Shown piece by piece: positions 58,053 to 64,000 of a DNA stretch of 64,000 nt. Each line of letters starts with the position of its first letter. Within the stretch, counting starts at the first letter, position 1. The stretch covers positions 8,246-72,245 of the forward strand of contig JBKQSL010000149.1 in the NCBI GenBank assembly GCA_052143655.1, in the 5' to 3' direction. A program made the translations under genes and the position numbers. Origin of the DNA: CAVSUR01 sp052143655. Lineage in GTDB: Bacteria > Actinomycetota > Actinomycetes > Streptosporangiales > Streptosporangiaceae. The notes below the pieces were generated by a model. The model worked only from the letters and a program-made list of their open reading frames with translations. It did not search any database and had not been told where the DNA came from.

Positions 58053-60917
58053 ATGCCGCAGGACCAGCAGCTTGCCGAGTTCCGGGCGCTGTATGACTTT
58101 GCTTTCGACGACTTCCAGGTCGATGCCTGCCGGGCCCTGGCGGGCGGGCACGGCGTGCTGGTAGCCGCGCCGACCGGCTCGGGCAAGACGGTGGTCGGCG
58201 AGTTCGCCGTGCACCTGGCCCTCGCCGAGGGCCGCAAGTGCTTCTACACCACGCCGATCAAGGCGCTGTCCAACCAGAAGTACGCCGACCTGGTCCGCCG
58301 CTACTCCCCGGCCCAGGTCGGGCTGCTGACCGGCGACAACAGCATCAACGGCGAGGCCCCGATCGTGGTGATGACCACCGAGGTGCTGCGCAACATGCTG
58401 TACGCGGGGTCGCCCACGCTGGCCGGCCTCGGTCACGTGGTGCTGGACGAGGTGCACTACCTGGCCGACGCCTTCCGCGGCGCCGTGTGGGAGGAAGTGA
58501 TCATCCACCTGGCCGAGTCGGTGCAGCTGGTGGCGCTGTCGGCGACGGTCAGCAACGCGGAGGAGTTCGGCGACTGGCTCGCGCAGGTGCGCGGCGGCAC
58601 CACCGTGATCGTCTCCGACGTCCGCCCGGTGCCGCTGTGGCAGCACGTCATGGTGGGCCGGCGGCTCTACGACATGTTCGGCGCCGGCGGCGAGCCCGCC
58701 GCGGGCGGCGGCCGGGTCAATCCCGAGCTGCGCCGCGCGGTGGCGCGGCTGTCGGAGCCGGGCCGCTACGGCGACCGGGGCCGGCCCGGCCCGCGCGGCC
58801 GGCCAGGCTACCGCAGCCGGGCGCGGACCGGCCCCGGCCGCCCGGCCGGCCGGTTCCGGGCTCCCTCGCGCCCGGAGGTGATCGAGGCGCTGGACGCCGG
58901 CGGGCTGCTGCCGGCCATCACGTTCATCTTCAGCCGGGCCGGCTGCGATGCGGCCGTGGCCCAGTGCCTGGCCGCCGGGCTGCGGCTGACGACCCCGGAG
59001 GAAGCCGCGCAGATCACCGAACTGGCCACCCAGCGCACCGCGGACATCCCGCCCGGCGACCTGCCCGTGCTCGGGTACCCGGAGTGGCTGGCCGGGCTGC
59101 AGCGCGGCATCGCCGCGCACCACGCGGGCATGCTGCCGACGTTCAAGGAGGTGGTGGAGGACCTGTTCGCCGCCGGGCTGATCCGGGCCGTCTTCGCCAC
59201 CGAGACGCTGGCCCTCGGCGTGAACATGCCCGCCCGCACGGTCGTCATCGAGCGGCTGGACAAGTGGAACGGGGAAGCCCACGCCGATCTCACGGCGGGG
59301 GAGTACACCCAGCTGACCGGCCGGGCCGGGCGCCGCGGCATCGACATCGAGGGGCACGCGGCGGTGCTATGGCGGCCGGGCGTGGACCCGGCCGCGGTCG
59401 CGGGCCTGGCCGGCACCCGGACCTACCCGCTGAGATCCAGCTTCCGGCCGTCCTACAACATGGCCGTCAACCTGGTCGGCCAGGTCGGCCGGGACCGGGC
59501 CGCCGCGCTGCTGGAATCCTCGTTCGCTCAGTTCCAGGCCGACCGGGCGGTCGTCGGCATTGCCCGTCAGGCCGCCAGCATCCGCGCGGAGATGGGCCAG
59601 CTCGCGGACGTCTGCGACCGCGGGGACTTCGCCGAGTACGCCCGGCTGCGCCGGGAACTGTCCGAGCGCGAGGGGGAGGCGTCCCGGCGCCGGACTGCGG
59701 CCCGGCGGGCCGCGGCGGCGGAGTCACTGGAGCAGCTGCGCCGCGGTGACATCATCCGGGTGCCGGCCGGCCGGCGGTCGGGATTCGCGGTCGTGCTGGA
59801 CAGCGGGGCGCCCGGTACCGGCAGCCTGGTCGTGCTGACAGAGGGACGGCAGGTTAAGCGGCTGTCGCTGGCCGATTTCCGCACCCCGGTCACCGCGCTG
59901 GAACGGCTGCGGATACCCGGCGGCTTCAGCCCCAGGTCCGCCAACGACCGGCGCGACCTGGCCTCGACCATGCGCAACAAGCTCGCCGGGGTGGACCTGG
60001 GTGCCGCATCGCGGCGCCGGCCGGGCCGCGACGCGGCGGACGCGGACGACGCGCAGTACGGCACGGGGGAGTTCGGCGGCCCCGACCTCGACGGGGACGG
60101 CTCCCGGGCGGGCAGGGATGGCTCCGGGGCAGCCGGGGACTGGGCAGCGGCGGTCCCGGAGGACGGCCGCGGCGGCCGGCCGGGCGGCACCGACCCGCAG
60201 GTCGCCAGCCTGCGGCGGCGGCTGCGCGACCACCCCTGTCACGCCTGTCCCGACCGGGAGCTGCACGCGCGCCAGGCGCAGCGCTACGACCGGCTGGACC
60301 GCGACGCCGCGAAGCTGGAGCAGTCGATCGGCGGGCGAACGCATGTCATCGCCCGCACGTTCGCCCGGGTGTGCTCGGTGCTGGAGCAGCTCGGCTACCT
60401 GGCCGGCGACCAGGTCACCGCGGACGGCCGGCTGCTGGCCGGCCTGTATACCGAGCTGGACCTGCTGGCCGCCGAGTGCCTGCGGCGCGGTCTGTGGGAC
60501 GGTCTGACCGCGGCTGAGCTCGCTGCCTGCGTCAGCGCGCTGACGTTCGAGACACGCCGCGCCGACGACGCCGGGACACCGCGGCCGCCGACCGACCCGG
60601 TCCGCGACGCGCTCGCCGCGATGGCCGGCGCCTGGGCCGAGCTGGCCGACGTGGAGCAAGGGCACGGTCTGTCGTTCCTGCGCGAGCCTGACCTGGGCTT
60701 CGCCCAGGCCGCGCACGCCTGGGCCCGCGGCCGCACGCTGGAGTCCCTGCTGGCAGGCGACCTGACCCCCGGTGACTTCGTCCGCGCCGTCAAGCAGCTG
60801 ATCGACCTGCTCGACCAGGTCGCGGAGGCGGCCGCGGGCAGCCCCGTCGCCGCGACGGCCCGGTCGGCGATCGGCTCCCTGCGCCGCGGCGTCGTCGCCT
60901 ACTCATCAGTCGGCTGA
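58053..60917 (+). CDS. Ski2/Mtr4-like DEVH helicase (HelY family)
   Basis: RNA helicase of 954 residues. Motif I is APTGSGKT near residue 40, motif II DEVH in VVLDEVHYLADAFRGAVWEE, motif III ALSATVSNAEEFGDWL, motif V FATETLALGVNMPARTVVIE and motif VI QLTGRAGRRGID. An Arg/Gly/Pro-rich spacer at about 225-270 lies between the RecA-like domains, and a DSHCT-like helical C-terminal domain ends the protein. It likely unwinds structured RNA in turnover. This gene is the usual neighbour of tatC in actinobacteria. TACCCT at 58040-58045 lies 7 nt before the ATG. Confidence 0.94.
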   Translation: MPQDQQLAEFRALYDFAFDDFQVDACRALAGGHGVLVAAPTGSGKTVVGEFAVHLALAEGRKCFYTTPIKALSNQKYADLVRRYSPAQVGLLTGDNSINGEAPIVVMTTEVLRNMLYAGSPTLAGLGHVVLDEVHYLADAFRGAVWEEVIIHLAESVQLVALSATVSNAEEFGDWLAQVRGGTTVIVSDVRPVPLWQHVMVGRRLYDMFGAGGEPAAGGGRVNPELRRAVARLSEPGRYGDRGRPGPRGRPGYRSRARTGPGRPAGRFRAPSRPEVIEALDAGGLLPAITFIFSRAGCDAAVAQCLAAGLRLTTPEEAAQITELATQRTADIPPGDLPVLGYPEWLAGLQRGIAAHHAGMLPTFKEVVEDLFAAGLIRAVFATETLALGVNMPARTVVIERLDKWNGEAHADLTAGEYTQLTGRAGRRGIDIEGHAAVLWRPGVDPAAVAGLAGTRTYPLRSSFRPSYNMAVNLVGQVGRDRAAALLESSFAQFQADRAVVGIARQAASIRAEMGQLADVCDRGDFAEYARLRRELSEREGEASRRRTAARRAAAAESLEQLRRGDIIRVPAGRRSGFAVVLDSGAPGTGSLVVLTEGRQVKRLSLADFRTPVTALERLRIPGGFSPRSANDRRDLASTMRNKLAGVDLGAASRRRPGRDAADADDAQYGTGEFGGPDLDGDGSRAGRDGSGAAGDWAAAVPEDGRGGRPGGTDPQVASLRRRLRDHPCHACPDRELHARQAQRYDRLDRDAAKLEQSIGGRTHVIARTFARVCSVLEQLGYLAGDQVTADGRLLAGLYTELDLLAAECLRRGLWDGLTAAELAACVSALTFETRRADDAGTPRPPTDPVRDALAAMAGAWAELADVEQGHGLSFLREPDLGFAQAAHAWARGRTLESLLAGDLTPGDFVRAVKQLIDLLDQVAEAAAGSPVAATARSAIGSLRRGVVAYSSVG

Positions 60918-61055
60918 CCCGCCCGTTCCGCCGCCGCCGCACGTGAGTGGACGTGACGCGCGGTAGCCGCGGGTGAACCGCTGTCGCGGCCCGGTGGAGA
61001 ATCAGTGAGCGAGCGCGCGATCCGGCCGTCCGGCCCCGCGCGCGGGGTGGCCTTG

Positions 61056-62969
61056 CTAGGCGGCGAGGGCGGCGTAGCGGCCCTGGCCGGCGATCAGGCT
61101 GGCGTGGGTTCCGGCCTCGGCGATGTGGCCGTGGTCCAGGACGGCGATCTGGTCGGCGTCGCGCACGGTGGACAGCCGGTGGGCGATGGTGATGGTGGTG
61201 CGGCCCGCTGCCAGGGTGTCGAATGCCCGCTGGACGGCACGCTCGGTTTCGGTGTCCAGCGCGCTGGTGGCCTCGTCCAGTACGAGCACGCGAGGGTCGC
61301 GCAGCAGGGTCCGGGCGATGGCCAGGCGCTGCTTCTCGCCGCCGGAGAAACGATGCCCGCGGGAGCCGACCATGGTGTCGTAGCCGTCGGGGAGCCCGGC
61401 GATCAGGTCGTGAATCTGGGCGGCGCGGGCGGCGTCCTCGATCTCGGCATCGGTGGCCCCGGGCCGGGCGTAGCGCAGGTTCTCCCGCACCGTGGTGTGC
61501 AGCAGGTACGTTTCCTGGCTGACCACGCCCACTACGGAGGCGAGGCCGGCGAGCCTGATGTCGCGGATGTCGATGCCGTCGATGCGGACGGTGCCGCTGG
61601 CGGGATCGTAGAGGCGGGAGATCAGGGCGGCGAGTGTGGTCTTGCCCGAGCCGGTCTCGCCGACCAGCGCCAGCGTCCGGCCGGCCGGCACGTCCAGGCT
61701 TACGCCGCTGACGGCGGGCCGGTCCGCGCCGGGGTAGGTGAAGCTGACGTCCTCGAACTGGAGGTGCCCGGTGATCCGGGCCGGATCGATCTCGACCGGC
61801 TGGTCAGGGTCCCGGATGTCGACGGGCAGATCGAGGTACTCGAAGATCCGGGCGAACAGCGCCAGTGAGCTGATCACCGAGACGCCGGTGCTGAGCAGGC
61901 CGGTCAGCGGCCGGAACAGGCCGTTCTGCAGGGTGGTGAAGGCGACCAGGGTGCCGATGGTCATCACGCCTGCGGTGACCGGCAGGCCGGCCGCCAGGTA
62001 GATGATCGCGGGAATCGCGGCGAAGATGATGCTCAGCGAGGCCATCCGCCAGCGTCCGGCGAGCTGGGAGCGCAGCTCCAGGTCGATCAGGCGGGCCGAG
62101 GAGGCCGTGAACCGCTGTACCAGGGACGGCCCGGTGCCCATCGTCTTGGCCAGCTGGACGGCATTGATCGACAACCCCTCCTCGATGGAGACGTTGAGGT
62201 CGGCCAGCTCGCGCTGCTGCTCGGTGGTGATGGCCCGGCGCATGCGGGCGACCTTGCGGCTCAGGTAGATCGCCGGCGGCATGACGACCAGCGAGATGAG
62301 GGTAAGCCGCCAGGACATGGCGACCATGGCCACGATGGTGGCCACGGCGGTGGTGAGGTTGGCGGCGATCGAGGTGGCGGTCGAGGTCACGACCGACTCC
62401 ATGCCGCCGATGTCGTTGGTGATGCGGGACTGGACCTCGCCGGTGCGAGTGCGGGTGAAGAAGGCGACCGACTGCCGCTGCAGGTGGGCGAAGACGCTGG
62501 TGCGCAGCGCATGCATGACATGCTGGCCGACCTTCGTGCTGATCCAGGTCTGGATCACCCCGAAGGCCGAGCTGACGGCGGCGATCGCGATCATCCCGGC
62601 CACCAGCAAGGCCAGCAGCCGGAGGTTCCTGTCCGGCAGCGCTGTGTCGATAACTGCGCGGAGCAGGAACGGCGACGCCACGGAGACCACGGAGGACGCG
62701 GCAATGATGGCGGTCACCAGCGCCAGCTGCCAGCGGTAGGGGGTGAACAGCCGCCCGATCCGGCGCAGCGAAACCTCGCGTGCCTGCGCCTTCTCGGCGG
62801 CCGTGACGGTCTTCGGGCCGCGAGTCCGGCCCGTGCGAGTGATGTCCTGATTCGTGGACGGTGCTGCCAACGGGGGTACTCGATTCTGCCGGGGGAAGTG
62901 GGCGCGCTCGGCGGTGCCGGCCCCGGGGGGAGGTGTCTGCTGAGGCTCGCACTGCTGAGGATACCTCAA
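61056..62969 (-). CDS. ABC exporter, fused membrane and ATPase domains
   Basis: MsbA/LmrA-type half-transporter of up to 637 residues. The membrane domain (about 70-350) has six segments starting with WQLALVTAIIAASSVVSVAS; the ATPase domain (about 395-637) has Walker A GETGSGKT, Q-loop VSQETYLLH, signature FSGGEKQR and Walker B VLVLDEATSALD. It would act as a homodimer exporting drugs or lipids. The start is uncertain: only TTG codons (62969, or Leu34) lie before the first family-like residues. It is divergent from a MarR gene and probably controlled by it. Confidence 0.9.
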   Translation of the reverse strand: MRYPQQCEPQQTPPPGAGTAERAHFPRQNRVPPLAAPSTNQDITRTGRTRGPKTVTAAEKAQAREVSLRRIGRLFTPYRWQLALVTAIIAASSVVSVASPFLLRAVIDTALPDRNLRLLALLVAGMIAIAAVSSAFGVIQTWISTKVGQHVMHALRTSVFAHLQRQSVAFFTRTRTGEVQSRITNDIGGMESVVTSTATSIAANLTTAVATIVAMVAMSWRLTLISLVVMPPAIYLSRKVARMRRAITTEQQRELADLNVSIEEGLSINAVQLAKTMGTGPSLVQRFTASSARLIDLELRSQLAGRWRMASLSIIFAAIPAIIYLAAGLPVTAGVMTIGTLVAFTTLQNGLFRPLTGLLSTGVSVISSLALFARIFEYLDLPVDIRDPDQPVEIDPARITGHLQFEDVSFTYPGADRPAVSGVSLDVPAGRTLALVGETGSGKTTLAALISRLYDPASGTVRIDGIDIRDIRLAGLASVVGVVSQETYLLHTTVRENLRYARPGATDAEIEDAARAAQIHDLIAGLPDGYDTMVGSRGHRFSGGEKQRLAIARTLLRDPRVLVLDEATSALDTETERAVQRAFDTLAAGRTTITIAHRLSTVRDADQIAVLDHGHIAEAGTHASLIAGQGRYAALAA

Positions 62970-63001
62970 TATGAGGCTACAAGAGGAATCGCTGCTAATC
63001 T
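62964..63001 (+). promoter_or_regulatory. Divergent promoter with candidate MarR operator
   Basis: CCTCA (62964-62968) and TGAGG (62972-62976) form an inverted repeat with a 3-bp centre between the exporter and marR genes. A second pair gagg/cctc overlaps it on the left. TAATCT at 62996-63001 is the -10 for marR, 6 nt before its GTG. Binding at the palindrome would cover the -35 side of marR and the exporter start. Confidence 0.45.
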
Positions 63002-63007
63002 ATTCCC

Positions 63008-63454
63008 GTGGCCAGCCAGAGCGATGCGGAGGGCCGGCTCGGCGCCGGCGGTGACGAGACGCTGTCGGAAGCCTTCCGGGCCGTCGCGCGCCAGCTGCGC
63101 AATACCTCCCAGGAGACGCTGGCCCCGTGGGACATCACGCCCTCGCACCTGCGGGCCCTGGGCGTCCTGGCGCGCCACGGGCCGATGCGCATGTCCGAGC
63201 TTTCCGATCACCTGCACATCGCGGCACGCTCGGCCACCGAGGTCGTCGACGCCCTGGAAACCCGGGGCCTCGCGAAGCGGCGGCCCGATCCCGACGACAG
63301 GCGCGCCACCCTGGCCGAACTGACCAGGCACGGCATGACCGTCCTCGATGCGATCCGCGCGGCCCGCGGCACCGAAGCCGAGCAAGCCTTCGGCCGGCTC
63401 AGCTCCCTCGAGCGTGCCCAGCTCGCCCGCATCCTCCGCAAGCTCCGAGGCTGA
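63008..63454 (+). CDS. MarR family transcriptional regulator
   Basis: Protein of 148 residues with the winged-helix core (ITPSHLRALGVLARHGPMRM, SELSDHLHIAARSATEVVDA, wing GLAKRRPDPDDRRATLAELT) and dimerisation helices at both ends. It likely represses the divergent exporter gene and itself and responds to an exported compound. GTG 63008 lies 6 nt after TAATCT, so the message is leaderless. Confidence 0.92.
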   Translation: MASQSDAEGRLGAGGDETLSEAFRAVARQLRNTSQETLAPWDITPSHLRALGVLARHGPMRMSELSDHLHIAARSATEVVDALETRGLAKRRPDPDDRRATLAELTRHGMTVLDAIRAARGTEAEQAFGRLSSLERAQLARILRKLRG

Positions 63455-63617
63455 CCGGGACAGGCAGCTGGTCCAGGCGAGTTGCACCGCCGATCTGGGC
63501 TGGAGCTTCCCGTCCGTGCGGGATTGCCCCCGCCGGAGGGTCTTCGCGGGCTGAGGTCATAGTCTGGGGGTGCCGCTGGGCACACGATCAGTCCGCACCG
63601 ATGTCTGGGAGGGCCGG

Positions 63618-64000
63618 ATGCGCATCAGTGATGTACTTCGCGTCAAGGGCACGCAGGTCGTCACCGTGACCCCCGACACGAAAGTGCGGCGCCTTCTCGC
63701 AGTGCTCGCCGAGCACCGGATCGGTGCTGTGGTCGTCTCTCGCAACGGCATCTCGGTCGACGGAATCGCCAGTGAGCGGGATATCGTCCGGGCACTAGCC
63801 AAGCGAGGCGCCGCCGTGATGTCTGAGGCGGTCTCGGCGATCTACACAGCCGAGGTGCACACGGTCACGCCAGAGACCCCGCTTGAGGATGTCATGCGCA
63901 TGATGACCGAGCACCGGGTGCGGCACGCGCCAGTCGTGGCTGACGGCGGCTTGCGAGGGATCGTGAGCATCGGCGACGTGGTGAAGAACCGTATCGACGA
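63618..64000 (+). CDS. CBS-domain protein (5' part)
   Basis: The frame from ATG 63618 runs off the window after 127 codons. It encodes two CBS motifs: RISDVLRVKGTQVVTVTPDT with RIGAVVVSRNGISVDGIASERDIVRAL, and TAEVHTVTPETPLEDVMRMM with RVRHAPVVADGGLRGIVSIGDVV. Stand-alone CBS-pair proteins bind adenine nucleotides. GGGAGGG precedes the ATG. The remaining residues lie outside the window. Confidence 0.9.
   Translation, partial: MRISDVLRVKGTQVVTVTPDTKVRRLLAVLAEHRIGAVVVSRNGISVDGIASERDIVRALAKRGAAVMSEAVSAIYTAEVHTVTPETPLEDVMRMMTEHRVRHAPVVADGGLRGIVSIGDVVKNRID

Noticed and set aside
1..64000. Possible tRNA, rRNA, CRISPR or toxin-antitoxin loci
   Set aside because: No cloverleaf-like sequence, rRNA segment, spacer-repeat array or recognisable toxin-antitoxin pair was found by eye.

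Overview
The window is very GC-rich, densely coded DNA from an actinomycete. It carries a complete Pup-proteasome system (arc/mpa, dop, pup, prcB, prcA, pafA), pafBC, tatAC, an inhA-type enoyl-ACP reductase, cobalamin-dependent metH, a serine/threonine kinase with an outer C-terminal domain, and many starts with a TANNNT box 6-9 nt upstream (leaderless-type). The gene order resembles the conserved proteasome neighbourhood of Streptomyces, Frankia and mycobacteria. I cannot name the genus from the sequence alone.

Layout. 1-3.9 kb: dodecin, fabG-fabI pair, an FHA protein and a histidine phosphatase. 4-10.2 kb: a first oligopeptide-type ABC transporter (lipoprotein, two permeases, one fused double ATPase). 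10.4-17.8 kb: DUF3090 and SCO1664-type genes, a PAC2 gene, metH, a HAD phosphatase and a small membrane protein. 18.1-24.2 kb: a second oligopeptide-type ABC transporter with separate ATPases. 24.3-27.9 kb: RecB-like nuclease, a probable IS200/IS605 remnant, an M50 protease and tRNA m1A58 methyltransferase. 28.2-33.9 kb: arc, dop, pup, prcB, prcA. 34.1-38.5 kb: a membrane kinase, a lipoprotein cell-wall amidase and an aldehyde dehydrogenase lie between prcA and pafA. 38.5-39.8 kb: pafA. 39.8-42.5 kb: a graveyard of transposase and recombinase fragments around one intact lipoprotein gene, bounded by a 21-bp direct repeat of the pafA 3' end. 42.8-46.1 kb: a large membrane protein with a repetitive N-terminus and a two-domain FKBP lipoprotein. 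46.2-53.1 kb: DoxX-like protein and a secreted set made of an S53-like protease and two large paralogous exoproteins. 53.5-61 kb: DUF3866 protein, pafB, pafC, tatA, tatC and a Ski2/HelY-like helicase. 61-64 kb: an ABC exporter divergent from a MarR regulator, and the start of a CBS-domain protein.

How the genes fit together. Dop and PafA handle Pup, Arc unfolds pupylated proteins and PrcAB degrades them; PafBC is a WYL-type transcription factor pair usually found beside them. Two peptide importers, several envelope proteins and secreted proteases have been added into this ancestral neighbourhood.

The most unusual items are the secreted cassette at 46.8-53.1 kb (subtilase-like pro- and tail regions with no catalytic domain, next to a sedolisin-like protease), the decayed island at the pafA 3' end, tandem repeats that begin across the stop codons of three genes, an IS605-type double hairpin upstream of the M50 protease, and a PAC2 gene whose best-placed start position is not a start codon. 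No tRNA, rRNA or CRISPR array was recognised.
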